This document shows, in pieces, positions 7,915 to 17,224 of a DNA stretch of 64,000 nt. Within the stretch, counting starts at the first letter, position 1; the number at the start of each line of letters is the position of its first letter. Under the pieces are notes generated by a model that was not told where the DNA came from, made no database searches, and was given only the letters and a program-made list of their open reading frames with translations. Made by a program: the position numbers and the translations under genes. The stretch comes from Burkholderia territorii (GTDB lineage: Bacteria > Pseudomonadota > Gammaproteobacteria > Burkholderiales > Burkholderiaceae), in the NCBI RefSeq assembly GCF_902833055.1, contig NZ_CADFEJ010000016.1, forward strand, positions 1 to 64,000, in the 5' to 3' direction.

Positions 7915-9570
7915 CTACGCGGGCACCGGCATGCCCGCGAACCAGCTTTCGCAATGGCGCAGCAGCGCGTTCGCGTCGGTAGCGGTGCGGCCGCGCACCG
8001 CGATGTAGCCATCGGGACGCAGCAGGTAGAACGACGGCCTCGAACGGCCATATACCTGCGCGAGCCCGTCGGCGCCGTCGCTTTCGGCATCGGCGACGCG
8101 CCAGGTTCGCACGGCTCCCGGCATGATCCGCTCCAGGCCTTCGGCGAGCGCACGCGCGTCCGCGGGCATTGGCGGAACGTCGCCCGTATCGCCCGCGTCG
8201 GCATCGGGCGGCTCCTCGAGCAGCAGCAGCGTGAAGCTCGCCGGGTCGTGCAAGTCGTATAGTCGCGCCGTCCCGGGTGCCCGTCCGAGCGGCCCGTCGA
8301 TCACGTGCACGAGCGCGTCGGGCGCACGCTCGCCTGCGCGCGGCCCGCCATCGAGCACGCGTTCGAGCGTGAGCGGACTTTTCCGGTATTGCACGCCGAG
8401 CTCGCTGACGGTGCGGCGCACCGCATCGCGCACCGGCCCGAACGACGCCAGCAGCGGCACGACGTGATCGCGCAGCAGCTTCATCGCGCCGTGGTCGGCT
8501 TCGACGATCTGCGTGATGAAGCCCGTCTGCCGCAATACGTCACGCTCGATCGGGTGGCGCTCCGCGTGATACGTGTCGAGCAGCCGCTCCGGCGTGCCCG
8601 CGCCAAGCACGCGCGCGAGCTTCCAGCCGAGATTGAACGCTTCCTGGATGCCCGTATTCATGCCCTGCGCGCCCGCCGGACTGTGCACGTGCGCGGCGTC
8701 GCCCGCGAAGAACACGCGCCCGTGACGCAGCCGGTCGACCATCCGGCTGTGCAGGCGGAAATACGCCGACCACGCGAGATCGCTCGGCGCGATCGACGCA
8801 CCGACGCGAGCGCGCACGATCGCATCGCATTCCTCGAGCGTCGGGGGCGGCGCATCGGGCGATGCGCTGTCGCCAGGCGGCCGGTCGGCGACGAGCCGGT
8901 AGCGGCCGCCGCCCATCGGAAACAGCCCCGCGATGCCGTCGGGCGTCGTGAACAGGTGAATCTCCTCGTCCGGCCAGCCGGGTATCGCGGCAAAATCGGC
9001 GAGCAGGAAGGTCTGTTCGAACGCATGACCGGCGAAGCCCAGCCCAAGCAGGTGACGCACCGTGCTGTGCGCGCCGTCGGCAGCGATCAGGTACGACGGC
9101 GCGAACGCCTGTTCGCGGCCGTCGGCACCGCGAAGCGTCACGTCGAGCGACGTAGCGCCGGCGTCGCACGCGGTCAGCGTGACACCGCGTTCGACCGTCA
9201 CGCCGAATCCGGCCAGGTGCTCGGCGAGCAGCCGTTCGGTGATGCTCTGGTCGAGAAACAGCAGATACGGATAACGCGTTTGCAGCGGATCGAAATCGAG
9301 CCGTGCGATCACGCGGCCGTCGGCATGCAGTGCGGCGGCATGCGCGCGATGACCCAACGCGAGAAACGGTTCGACCGCGCGATGCTGCTCCAGCAGTTCG
9401 AGCGTGCGCGCCTGGATGCCGATCGCGCGCGAATACGGCGCGGGCGTGGCAAGCCGGTCGATGATGCGCACCGGAACGCGGGCACGCGCGAGCGCCATTG
9501 CGGCGGCAAGGCCGGTCGGGCCCGCGCCGACGATCAGCACGGGCGGGATATCGAGCAGTGTGTCAGCCAT
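7915..9570 (-). CDS. FAD-binding aromatic-ring monooxygenase
   Basis: A 551-aa class A flavoprotein monooxygenase of the phenol/pentachlorophenol hydroxylase group. The N-terminal Rossmann dinucleotide site is GAGPTGLAAAMALAR (~residue 15), the second FAD motif is FFAGDAAHVHSPAGAQGMN (~290), and ~380-551 resembles the thioredoxin-like C-terminal domain (YLLRPDGYIAVRG at its end). The substrate cannot be read from the sequence; these enzymes hydroxylate phenols or related rings using NAD(P)H. The start at MADTLLDIPP places the Rossmann fold at the N-terminus, whereas a longer frame adds 44 unsupported residues. No ring-cleavage gene is adjacent, so its pathway is unclear. Confidence 0.88.
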   Translation of the reverse strand: MADTLLDIPPVLIVGAGPTGLAAAMALARARVPVRIIDRLATPAPYSRAIGIQARTLELLEQHRAVEPFLALGHRAHAAALHADGRVIARLDFDPLQTRYPYLLFLDQSITERLLAEHLAGFGVTVERGVTLTACDAGATSLDVTLRGADGREQAFAPSYLIAADGAHSTVRHLLGLGFAGHAFEQTFLLADFAAIPGWPDEEIHLFTTPDGIAGLFPMGGGRYRLVADRPPGDSASPDAPPPTLEECDAIVRARVGASIAPSDLAWSAYFRLHSRMVDRLRHGRVFFAGDAAHVHSPAGAQGMNTGIQEAFNLGWKLARVLGAGTPERLLDTYHAERHPIERDVLRQTGFITQIVEADHGAMKLLRDHVVPLLASFGPVRDAVRRTVSELGVQYRKSPLTLERVLDGGPRAGERAPDALVHVIDGPLGRAPGTARLYDLHDPASFTLLLLEEPPDADAGDTGDVPPMPADARALAEGLERIMPGAVRTWRVADAESDGADGLAQVYGRSRPSFYLLRPDGYIAVRGRTATDANALLRHCESWFAGMPVPA

Positions 9571-9700
9571 GAGAACCTCGATGACACGCGATTGTGCAAG
9601 TCTACGCCGCTCCGCGTGACGGGGCCATATGCCGATCGGCCGATCCGGGCCGCCCGCGCGCAGTGTGGGAAAATACGTGTTTTCCGTCAGTTTTCGCGTC

Positions 9701-11539
9701 ATGGATTCCGCATTCGACCGAGCGTATGCCGCGCATCGCGCGGGCCACCTCGCCGAGGCCGAGCACGGCTATCGCGCCGCACTCGCCACCAATCCGGCCG
9801 ACGCCGACGCACTGCATCTGTTCGGCGTGCTGCGGCATCAGCAGGGCCAGCACGCCGAGGCGGCCGACCTCGTGGGGCGCGCGGTCGAGCTGCGCCCGAA
9901 CGATGCGGCGCTGCAGCTCAATCTCGGCAACGCACTGAAAGCGCTCGGCCGACTCGACGAAGCAATCGATCGCTTTCGCAACGCGTTGACGCTCGCGCCC
10001 GAATTTCCGCTTGCACACTACAACCTCGGCAACGCGTATGCGGCGCTGCAGCGCCACGAGGATGCGCTCGACGCGTTCGGCCGCGCACTTGAGCTCACGC
10101 CCGACGACGCATCGATCCACAACAATCTCGGCAACGCGCTGAATGCGCTCGGCCGCCACGACGACGCGATCGCCGCATTCCGTCGCGCCCTGGAACTGCG
10201 GCCCGGGCATGCCGGTGCGCACAACAATCTCGCGATGGCCCTGAACGCGATCGGCCGGGCCGACGACGCGATCGCGCACTTCCAGGCCGCGATCGCCGCG
10301 CAGCCGCGTTTCGTCGCCGCGCATTTCAATCTCGGCAACACGTTCGAGGCGCTCGGCCGTCACGGCGAAGCCGCCGCCGCATTCGAAGCCGCGCTGGCGC
10401 TGCACCCGCCGTTCCCGCTCGCCCTGTTCGGGCTCGCGAACGCGCTGTGCGCACAGGCACGGCATCGCGAAGCGCTGCCGTACTACGAACGCGCGGTCGG
10501 CCTCGATCCGTCGTTCGGTCTCGCGTGGCTGAACCTCGGCAACGCGCATCACGCACTCGGCGCGCACGAGATGGCACTGCGCGCGTTCGACCAGGCGCTG
10601 CGCGTCGCGCCCGACCTCAAACTCGCGCACCTGCATCGCGCCGTCACACTGCTGACGCTGGGCGACTTCACCCGCGGCCTGCCCGCGTACGAAGCGCGTC
10701 ACGACACGCCGGGCGCAACGCCGCTCGGCACGCTGCCGCGCTGGCAAGGCGAGCCGATCACGTCGCGCACGCTGCTGATCCGCGCGGAACAGGGCTTCGG
10801 CGACACGCTGCAGTTCGTCCGCTTCGTGCCGCTCGTGCGCGAGCGCTGCGCGCGCGTCGTGCTCGAAGTGCAGCCGGAACTCGTCACGCTGCTCACGCCG
10901 GCCGCGGCACGCTGGCGCGTGGCGCTCGTCGCACAGGGCGCCGCGAAGCCGCCCGCGGCGGACATCGCATGCACGCTGATGAGCCTGCCGTTCCTGCTCG
11001 GCCTGCAGCCGGCCGACATCGTCGCGGGCAGGCGCTACCTCGACGTGCCGGACAGCGCACGCCGGCGCTTTCGCGGCTCACTCGGCGGCCAGTCGAAGCG
11101 CAAGTTCGGGCTCGCGTGGTCAGGGCGCCGGCAGGCGCAGGAGAACCGCTCGATGCCGTTCGACGCGCTCGCGCCGCTGCTCGCACTGTCCGACATCGAC
11201 TGGATCGTGCTGCAACCGGCGCTCGACGAAGACGAACGCGCGCGCGTCGACGCGCATCCGCGCGTGCATCGCCTCGACGGGCGACTGCGCGACTTCGCCG
11301 AAACGGCCGCATTGATCGAACGGCTCGACGGCGTCGTCACGATCGACACCGCGGTCGCGCACCTCGCGGGCGCGCTCGGCAAGCCGCTGTGGATCATGCT
11401 GCCGTTCGCGGCCGACTGGCGCTGGTTCACCGGCGACGATTGCCCGTGGTATCCGCACGCGAGGCTCGTCCGCCAGTCCGCCACCGGGCAATGGCTCGAC
11501 GTGGCGGCAGCGGTCGCCGCCGCGCTACACGACGCCTGA
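9701..11539 (+). CDS. TPR-repeat protein with glycosyltransferase-like C-terminal domain
   Basis: A 612-aa cytoplasmic protein. Residues ~5-340 consist of about ten 34-residue tetratricopeptide repeats with the recurring LNLGNAL/A-LGR pattern. Residues ~360-610 resemble GT9/heptosyltransferase-like domains found after TPRs in proteobacteria, with IRAEQGFGDTLQFVRF at the start and VVTIDTAVAHLAGALG near the end. Such proteins are often annotated as TPR/sulfotransferase or O-GlcNAc-transferase-like, but acceptor and donor are unknown. The start MDSAFDRAY was preferred because TPR 1 begins at once. It is divergent from the monooxygenase gene and ends at a strong terminator. Confidence 0.85.
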   Translation: MDSAFDRAYAAHRAGHLAEAEHGYRAALATNPADADALHLFGVLRHQQGQHAEAADLVGRAVELRPNDAALQLNLGNALKALGRLDEAIDRFRNALTLAPEFPLAHYNLGNAYAALQRHEDALDAFGRALELTPDDASIHNNLGNALNALGRHDDAIAAFRRALELRPGHAGAHNNLAMALNAIGRADDAIAHFQAAIAAQPRFVAAHFNLGNTFEALGRHGEAAAAFEAALALHPPFPLALFGLANALCAQARHREALPYYERAVGLDPSFGLAWLNLGNAHHALGAHEMALRAFDQALRVAPDLKLAHLHRAVTLLTLGDFTRGLPAYEARHDTPGATPLGTLPRWQGEPITSRTLLIRAEQGFGDTLQFVRFVPLVRERCARVVLEVQPELVTLLTPAAARWRVALVAQGAAKPPAADIACTLMSLPFLLGLQPADIVAGRRYLDVPDSARRRFRGSLGGQSKRKFGLAWSGRRQAQENRSMPFDALAPLLALSDIDWIVLQPALDEDERARVDAHPRVHRLDGRLRDFAETAALIERLDGVVTIDTAVAHLAGALGKPLWIMLPFAADWRWFTGDDCPWYPHARLVRQSATGQWLDVAAAVAAALHDA

Positions 11540-11555
11540 GCGCGGCCGCACGCAG

Positions 11556-11592
11556 ATGAACAACGGGAGCGCAATGCGCTCCCGTTGTTCAT
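11556..11592. terminator. Long bidirectional terminator hairpin
   Basis: An 18-bp perfect inverted repeat (11556-11573 with 11575-11592) lies between the convergent TPR and MFS genes, 16 bp after the first stop and 26 bp after the other. GC-rich in the middle and A/T at its ends, it suits termination in both directions. Confidence 0.75.
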
Positions 11593-11617
11593 TCGACGCG
11601 ATGCAACACGGGCGGCG

Positions 11618-12913
11618 TCAGGTCGCCTTGTACTGGTTGCGTGACTCGGGCGTGCGATACAGCACGAGCGTCGCGATCAATCCGCAGATCGCGGCGACGC
11701 TGAGCCACAGCCCCGGCGCCGCCTTGTTGCCCGTCTGGTGGATCAGCAACGTCGAGATCGCCGGCGTGAAACCGCCGATCGTCGTCGCGAGGCTGTAAGC
11801 GAGCGAGAAGCCGGCCGTGCGCACGTCGGCCGGCATGACTTCGGTCAGCGCGACGACCATCGCGCCGTTGTACGAGCCATACAGGAACGACAGCCAAAGC
11901 TCGACCGCCAGCAGGCGCAGGAACGACGGATCGGCCACGAGCCACAGCACGGCCGGGTAGGCCGACAGCAGCGTGAGCACCGTGAATGCGATCAGCACCG
12001 GGCGGCGGCCGATGCGATCCGACAGCGCGCCCGACAGCGGCAACCAGACGAGATTGGACAGGCCGACGCAGACGGTCACCACGAGTGCGTCGAGCGACGA
12101 CAGGTGCAGCACTTCCTTGCCGAACGTCGGCGTGTACGCGGTGATCATGTAGAACGACACCGTCGTCATGATCACCATCCCCATGCCGGCGATCACGACG
12201 CCCCAGTTCGCGAGCATCGAACGCATGATCTCGCCCATCGTCGGACGGTGGCGCTTCGCGAGGAATTCGTCGGTCTCCTTCAGCGAACGACGAATCAGGA
12301 ACAGGAACGGGACGATCAGACAGCCGATCAGAAACGGAATGCGCCAACCCCACGCGGTCATGTCCTCGACCGGCAGCGCGCGGTTCAGCAGCACGCCGAC
12401 GAACGCCGCGAACACGACCGCCACCTGCTGGCTGCCCGATTGCCACGACGTATAGAAACCCTTGTGGCCCTTCGTCGCGATCTCCGACAGGTAGACCGAG
12501 ACGCCGCCCAGCTCGACGCCCGCTGAAAAGCCCTGCAGCAACCGGCCGAGCAGCACGAGCACCGGCGCGAGCACGCCGATCGTCGCATAGCCGGGTATCG
12601 CGGCCACCGCGAGCGTGCCGAGCGCCATCAGTCCGAGCGTGAGGATCAATCCTTTGCGGCGGCCGTGGTGGTCGATGTACGCGCCGAGCACGATCGCGCC
12701 GACCGGGCGCATCAGGAAGCCCGCGCCAAACACCGAGAGCGACAGCATCAGCGACGCGAACGCGTTGCCGCTCGGAAAATAGGTCTTCGCGATGGCCGAC
12801 GCATAATACCCGTAGACCATGAAATCGTACATTTCGAGGAAGTTGCCGCTGACGACCCGGAACACGGTTCGAACCTTCGATTCCTGCGTGACGGCGTGTG
12901 CTGCTGTTGACAT
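11618..12913 (-). CDS. MFS transporter, citrate/tricarballylate-proton symporter type
   Basis: A 431-aa twelve-helix inner-membrane carrier of the metabolite:H+ symporter (MHS) group. The N-terminus (SGNFLEMYDFMVYGYYA) is typical of CitA/TcuC-like carriers, loop 2-3 carries DHHGRRKG, loop 8-9 carries DRIGRRP, and GRLLQGFSAGVELGG marks helix 5. The likely substrate is citrate or another tricarboxylate, a family-level guess. The ATG is preceded by GGGAGA at good spacing; upstream in-frame sequence is low-complexity. It stands alone between a terminator and a 349-bp gap. Confidence 0.88.
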   Translation of the reverse strand: MSTAAHAVTQESKVRTVFRVVSGNFLEMYDFMVYGYYASAIAKTYFPSGNAFASLMLSLSVFGAGFLMRPVGAIVLGAYIDHHGRRKGLILTLGLMALGTLAVAAIPGYATIGVLAPVLVLLGRLLQGFSAGVELGGVSVYLSEIATKGHKGFYTSWQSGSQQVAVVFAAFVGVLLNRALPVEDMTAWGWRIPFLIGCLIVPFLFLIRRSLKETDEFLAKRHRPTMGEIMRSMLANWGVVIAGMGMVIMTTVSFYMITAYTPTFGKEVLHLSSLDALVVTVCVGLSNLVWLPLSGALSDRIGRRPVLIAFTVLTLLSAYPAVLWLVADPSFLRLLAVELWLSFLYGSYNGAMVVALTEVMPADVRTAGFSLAYSLATTIGGFTPAISTLLIHQTGNKAAPGLWLSVAAICGLIATLVLYRTPESRNQYKAT

Positions 12914-13262
12914 GTCGTTCTCCCGGTGCGGGTGGCGCGACATCGGCGCCGCGTGGATCGGACGATGCGCGCGGCACCGGACCGGCGCGCACGAACGTCG
13001 CTGCCAGCCGGCGGCACACCGCGCGACGATGCGCGCACCGGCATGGTCGGCCAATGATGCCACGCGGAGCCGACAATTGCCTTGGGCCGGGGCCGCGATC
13101 GCCGCCGCCACGCGTGTCTCGTACGAATCGCCTCAAAAAACGCATCAAAATCAGATTGATCTGATCGACCGGTCGCCGTCGACTGACCACAATGTCAAGA
13201 CTTGCCACGCTATTCGCGCCGCGGCCGGCATCGTTGCCCGTGTCGCACCGCGTACCGCCCTC
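12914..13262. other. Intergenic region upstream of the MFS gene, with a dyad at 13150-13165
   Basis: No gene is supported. The region separates divergent genes and so should hold their promoters. The only clear structure is a 16-bp dyad (ATCAGA-ttga-TCTGAT, 13150-13165), a plausible operator half-way into the gap. The rest is GC-rich without pattern. Confidence 0.4.
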
Positions 13263-14180
13263 ATGATCCCGACGCCCCTCGTTTCCGTCGAAGGCCGGCT
13301 TGCCCGCCCTCGTGTCGCGCCGCTCGACGGCGTGCCGCCGTTCGGCCGCGAATGGACATTCCGCGGCGCGCCCGGTACGCGGCGCGGCCCGCGCTGCGTT
13401 GCCGTCCTGAAGACCTCATGCATCGACGTCGAAGCGCCGCATCGCACGTGCCACTGGCAATCGCCGCCCGCAACGCGGCCGGTGCCCGCCCGCGCACCGG
13501 CCGTTGCGGCCCGCGCGGTCGGCCAGCCCTTCGAGCGCGCCGCCGGTCGCACGCAGGACCGGCGTGCGCGGCACGCCGCCTGCTGGAGCATCGGCGCACT
13601 CGGCATCATCGGCTGGCTGATCGCCGCGCACGAGCCGTTCCCGGGTTTCGCGCCGGCGGTGCAGATCGCCGACGTCGCGCCGGAACGTGCCGTGCAAACC
13701 GCCGCGGTGGCCCCCGCCCCGTCGAACATCGCGCCGACGTCGACCATCGCGGCGCGACCGGTTGCGACGCCTTCCGCAGCGTCGCCCGTCGCACGCGTTG
13801 CGACGGTTCATCCAGCATCGCGACACGTCGACACGGCATCGCAGGCTCAGCGCGTCGCTGCCGCAGCGCCGCATCGGCCGGACGACAGGCGCACGACTAC
13901 GGCACGCGTGCACGCACCTTCCGCGCCGCGATTCGCCGCCCGCCCGGCTGTCACGCAGCACGCGTCGCGCACGCCGACGTCGGATCGCGTCGGTTCGCCC
14001 GTGCATCCCGGCGCCCCGCTCGACTCGCTCGACGATCCGCTCACGCTCATCGCGATGGCGAACGCGCTGCACGCCGATCGCCCCGCACCCGCGGCCGAAG
14101 CGCCCGGCGCCGGTTTCGACTGGACGGCGCAACTGTCCCACCGCCGCCTCACCGACGCACCGGGCACGCTCACCCGCTGA
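13263..14180 (+). CDS. Hypothetical membrane-anchored Ala/Pro-rich protein
   Basis: A 305-aa open frame that I do not recognise. It has one probable transmembrane segment in its middle (CWSIGALGIIGWLIAAHEP, ~residues 111-129), followed by a long Ala/Pro/Thr-rich low-complexity stretch and a compact C-terminus (PLTLIAMANAL and FDWTAQLSHRRLTD). The tail looks more protein-like than the N-terminus, so the true start may be further downstream, near the membrane helix. A hairpin terminator follows the stop by 12 bp, which supports a real plus-strand gene. Reading frame and start are moderately certain; function is unknown. Confidence 0.55.
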   Translation: MIPTPLVSVEGRLARPRVAPLDGVPPFGREWTFRGAPGTRRGPRCVAVLKTSCIDVEAPHRTCHWQSPPATRPVPARAPAVAARAVGQPFERAAGRTQDRRARHAACWSIGALGIIGWLIAAHEPFPGFAPAVQIADVAPERAVQTAAVAPAPSNIAPTSTIAARPVATPSAASPVARVATVHPASRHVDTASQAQRVAAAAPHRPDDRRTTTARVHAPSAPRFAARPAVTQHASRTPTSDRVGSPVHPGAPLDSLDDPLTLIAMANALHADRPAPAAEAPGAGFDWTAQLSHRRLTDAPGTLTR

Positions 14181-14192
14181 CGCACCCGATAA

Positions 14193-14224
14193 AAAACCCG
14201 GCGAAGCAGTCTTCGCCGGGTTTT
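14193..14224. terminator. Bidirectional intrinsic terminator
   Basis: A 14-bp stem (14193-14206 with 14211-14224) has a 4-base loop. It is followed by four T on the plus strand and six T on the minus strand. It sits between convergent genes ending at 14180 and 14256 and can serve both. Confidence 0.85.
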
Positions 14225-14255
14225 CGTTCGTGCGACGATCCATCGGACCAAATCG

Positions 14256-14957
14256 TCACTTGTGCACGGGCAGCCCCGATTCGGACTGCCGCTCGAGTTG
14301 CCGCACCTGCTCCTGCAGATCGCGCAACTGCACCTGTGCCGCCCGCTTTTCGATCTGCAGCGCCCGCGCCTGCTCCTGCGCCGCCTTCTGCCGCTGCGCA
14401 ACCTCGGCCTGCTGACCGCGCGCGACATTCAGATCAGCCTGCAACTGCTGCGCACGATTCGCCTGCAGCGCAATCACGCGTTCGAGGAAAGCCTTCTGCG
14501 CCTCGAGTTCGGTGCGACGAATTTCGACGTCCGCGAGCTGCACCGTCTGCTGGACGAAATTCGCGTACACCATCTCCGCGCGGCTCTTCTCCTGCGATCT
14601 GATCACGCGCCACAGATGCTTGTCCTGAAACAGCGCGACGTAATACGTCATCTCGCGTGGATCGAACATCAAGCTCGCGCCATAGCTGCCGTTGTAGGTC
14701 GTGCGCATCTCGACGATGCGTCCGTCGTGCAGCATCTGCGTGAGTTCGGCGACGTTGCCTTGTGCGCCGGCCTCCGGAGCGGAGGCGGCGGAGGCCGCCG
14801 CCGCAGCCGCCGCATCGCCGCTCAGGCTCGTCATCGCGGGACGCGTGCCAGCGACCGGCGCGGTCGCCTCGGACCACGCGGCGCCAGCGTGCGCGCAGGC
14901 GGCCAGCGCAACGATCCACGTTGCGCATCGTGCAGGGGAAAAATCTCGGAAGGCCAA
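14256..14957 (-). CDS. DUF2968 exported protein with coiled coil
   Basis: A 233-aa protein of the DUF2968 family, known mainly from Burkholderia and without assigned function. A signal peptide (AFRDFSPARC then an Ala-rich core ending near HAGAAWS) precedes an Ala-rich spacer. The family core follows (ELTQMLHDGRIVEMRTTYNG, FDPREMTYYVALFQDKHLW), then from ~residue 125 a long heptad-rich coiled coil full of Gln, Glu, Arg and Leu. The TTG start was chosen because it has GGAG eight bases upstream and gives a normal ~28-residue signal; alternative TTG starts at 15002 and 15059 lack a ribosome binding site. It follows the C26 hydrolase gene on the same strand. Confidence 0.8.
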   Translation of the reverse strand: MAFRDFSPARCATWIVALAACAHAGAAWSEATAPVAGTRPAMTSLSGDAAAAAAASAASAPEAGAQGNVAELTQMLHDGRIVEMRTTYNGSYGASLMFDPREMTYYVALFQDKHLWRVIRSQEKSRAEMVYANFVQQTVQLADVEIRRTELEAQKAFLERVIALQANRAQQLQADLNVARGQQAEVAQRQKAAQEQARALQIEKRAAQVQLRDLQEQVRQLERQSESGLPVHK

Positions 14958-15071
14958 CGTCAGACTCCGGCGAACGAATCGGGAGTCGCGATTATCGTTC
15001 AAAACGGAACGACCGCATCTCGAAAATATCGCGATGCGGCCGGCCCTCCTGCGCGGCAATGGAAAAGCGGA

Positions 15072-16259
15072 TCAAAGGCGGGTTTCGCGTGCCGCGCGCA
15101 GGAATGCATCGAGCAGCGGCGTGCAGTCGAGCAGCTCGGCGCCGCCGGCACGATGAAACTCCGGGTGCCATTGCACGCCGACGACGAACGGCGCACGCCG
15201 GTAGCGAATGCCTTCGATGATTCCGTCGCCGGCCGACACGGCTTCGATGTTCAGATCGCGGCCGAGATCGCGAATCGCCTGATGGTGGATCGAGTTGACG
15301 ATCGCTTCGCTGCGCCCCGGGAACATGCTGGCGAGTGTGGACGAGTCGGGGAAGCGGATCGCGTGGCGATGCTGGTCGTAATGCTCGCTCACGTGCGGAT
15401 TCGCGGTCGGCACATCCGTCGCGATGTCCTGGTACAGCGATCCGCCGAACGCGACGTTGATCAACTGGCAGCCGCGGCACACGCCGAGCACCGGCTTGCC
15501 GGACTCGACGAACTCGTGAAACAGCTCGAGCTCGTACATGTCGCGCACGCGGTCGCCCGGCCATTCGGGACGCGCATCCGACGCCGCGTAAGTTTGCGGC
15601 GACACATCGGCGCCGCCTTGCAGCAGCAGGCCGTCGAGATGCTTCGCGTAGTCGCGCAAACGGATGTTGCTCGGATGCAGCATGCCCTGGTGACCGACAG
15701 TCGGAATCATGAACACGAGCACGTCGCGCGACATCACCCAATGCGCGATCGATTCCTCGAGATACTGCAGCGTCTTGCCGCGCAGCCCCTTCGCGCCCGG
15801 CTCGGGATGGAAGATCCGCGCCGACACGCCGATGCGCAGCGTACGCTGCGTGATCCGCTGGCCGGCGCGATCGAAGATCCGGCGCGCGCGTGCCGCGACG
15901 ATCCGGCCGAACACCGACCACGGCGTGTCGCTTTGCTTCAGGTATGCGGGCGGCGCGTTCTGCGCGCTCGCGGGCGGCGGGCGCGGCGTGTCGAAATCGG
16001 GCTGCGCGCCGAAACCGGGCGGTGCGGCACCGGGCTTCGGCGGCACTGCACTGCCGTCGGCAGCGGCGCCTGTCGTGCCGGCAGCGCCCGGTTCGGACGC
16101 CGCCGTGACGGGCGATGCGCCGTCCGCCGCGACGACCTGCGCGGCGGCGGCCTGAGCGGCGGGCGTCTCCGGCGTATGCGCGGGACCGGAACGGGGGGAA
16201 TCGGTGGAAGCGGACGAGGTGCCGGGCAGACCGGCCGGGGAAGGCGTGTTTTCGCTCAT
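15072..16259 (-). CDS. Class I glutamine amidotransferase-like hydrolase (peptidase C26, PuuD type)
   Basis: A 395-aa protein. The first ~125 residues are a Pro/Ala-rich extension absent from E. coli PuuD. The catalytic fold follows (RIGVSARIFHPEPGA; LDGLLLQGGADVSP), with the nucleophile elbow GKPVLGVCRGCQ and the Cys-His-Glu triad completed by GVQWHPEFH. The family hydrolyses gamma-glutamyl bonds, such as gamma-glutamyl-GABA in putrescine use, but no other puu genes are nearby, so the substrate is open. The ATG at the window position given is the first in frame. The DUF2968 gene lies ~115 bp downstream. Confidence 0.85.
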   Translation of the reverse strand: MSENTPSPAGLPGTSSASTDSPRSGPAHTPETPAAQAAAAQVVAADGASPVTAASEPGAAGTTGAAADGSAVPPKPGAAPPGFGAQPDFDTPRPPPASAQNAPPAYLKQSDTPWSVFGRIVAARARRIFDRAGQRITQRTLRIGVSARIFHPEPGAKGLRGKTLQYLEESIAHWVMSRDVLVFMIPTVGHQGMLHPSNIRLRDYAKHLDGLLLQGGADVSPQTYAASDARPEWPGDRVRDMYELELFHEFVESGKPVLGVCRGCQLINVAFGGSLYQDIATDVPTANPHVSEHYDQHRHAIRFPDSSTLASMFPGRSEAIVNSIHHQAIRDLGRDLNIEAVSAGDGIIEGIRYRRAPFVVGVQWHPEFHRAGGAELLDCTPLLDAFLRAARETRL

Positions 16260-16536
16260 GACGATGGGCTGGTACGTCGCTCGCGCGTGTGGATTGACGA
16301 GGATTCATTATGCTTCAGTGCTCGATCGCGCGGTAAACGAGCAACATCCTGTCGATATTGTTGCAACTCGTCGCATCGATCGCATGGCATGTCGCCGGAC
16401 CCATTTCATGGATTCGATAGTCGCCCGGGCAAACTGGACAGCAGTGATATATCACAATAATATTCATGCATTGCCCATGCTCCCCGCTCGCCCGCACCAT
16501 GATCGCGCCCTGTCCGGCCACCGCGCCGCCGCCTGG

Positions 16537-17217
16537 ATGAACGCCCTGACCGACGCCCCGCGCGACCCGCCTGCCGCATCGGCGGTCAGCCTCGCCGATC
16601 GCGCGTATGCGCTGATCCAGCGCGACATCATCACGATGCGCCTGAAGCCCGGCGCCGCGCTCAATGAAGCCGACCTCGTCGCACGCACCGGCATCGGCCG
16701 CACGCCCGTGCATCAGGCCGTTCACCGGCTGGTGCTCGAAGGGCTGCTGTCCGTGATGCCGCGCAAGGGCCTCATGGTGCAGCCGCTGTCGCTCGACGAC
16801 ATCGTCGCGGTGACCGACGTGCGCCGCATCAACGAAGCGCATTGCGTCGAACTCGCCGCCCGCCATGCGACGCCCGACGATCTCGCGCGCATGGCCGCGC
16901 TGCTCGACGACGGGCAGGCGTGCGTCGACACGCACGACGTCGAGGGCATGATGGCGCTGGACCGCGCGTTTCATCAGGCCGTGGCCGCGGCGGCACGCAA
17001 TACCGTGCTCGCGGAAATCCTGCGCGCGCTGCACGAACGCTCGCTGCGCTTCTGGTTCGTCACGCTGTCCGAGCCGCACCACTTGTCCGACGTCCAGCGC
17101 GAGCACCGTGAACTGTTCGAGCGGCTGTCCGCGCGCGATGCAGCCGGCGCGCGCACGGCCGTCGAACGCCATATCGATTCGTTTCGCGCCACCCTTGTCC
17201 AACATCTTCGTCCCTGA
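16537..17217 (+). CDS. GntR-family regulator, FCD (FadR) subgroup
   Basis: A 226-aa repressor-type regulator. Residues ~18-85 form the winged helix (RAYALIQRDIITMRLKPG, LNEADLVARTGIGRTPVHQA, GLLSVMPRKGLMV). Residues ~95-215 form the all-helical FCD ligand domain with metal-binding-type histidines (FHQAVAAAARN, EHRELFERL, ERHIDSFR). It lies 7 bp upstream of the amidase gene and is almost certainly co-transcribed with it, suggesting control by an amide or its acid product. The start MNALTD is the best fit to the domain; further ATGs upstream (e.g. at ~16477) cannot be excluded because no clear ribosome binding site is visible. Confidence 0.85.
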   Translation: MNALTDAPRDPPAASAVSLADRAYALIQRDIITMRLKPGAALNEADLVARTGIGRTPVHQAVHRLVLEGLLSVMPRKGLMVQPLSLDDIVAVTDVRRINEAHCVELAARHATPDDLARMAALLDDGQACVDTHDVEGMMALDRAFHQAVAAAARNTVLAEILRALHERSLRFWFVTLSEPHHLSDVQREHRELFERLSARDAAGARTAVERHIDSFRATLVQHLRP

Positions 17218-17224
17218 GCCGCCC

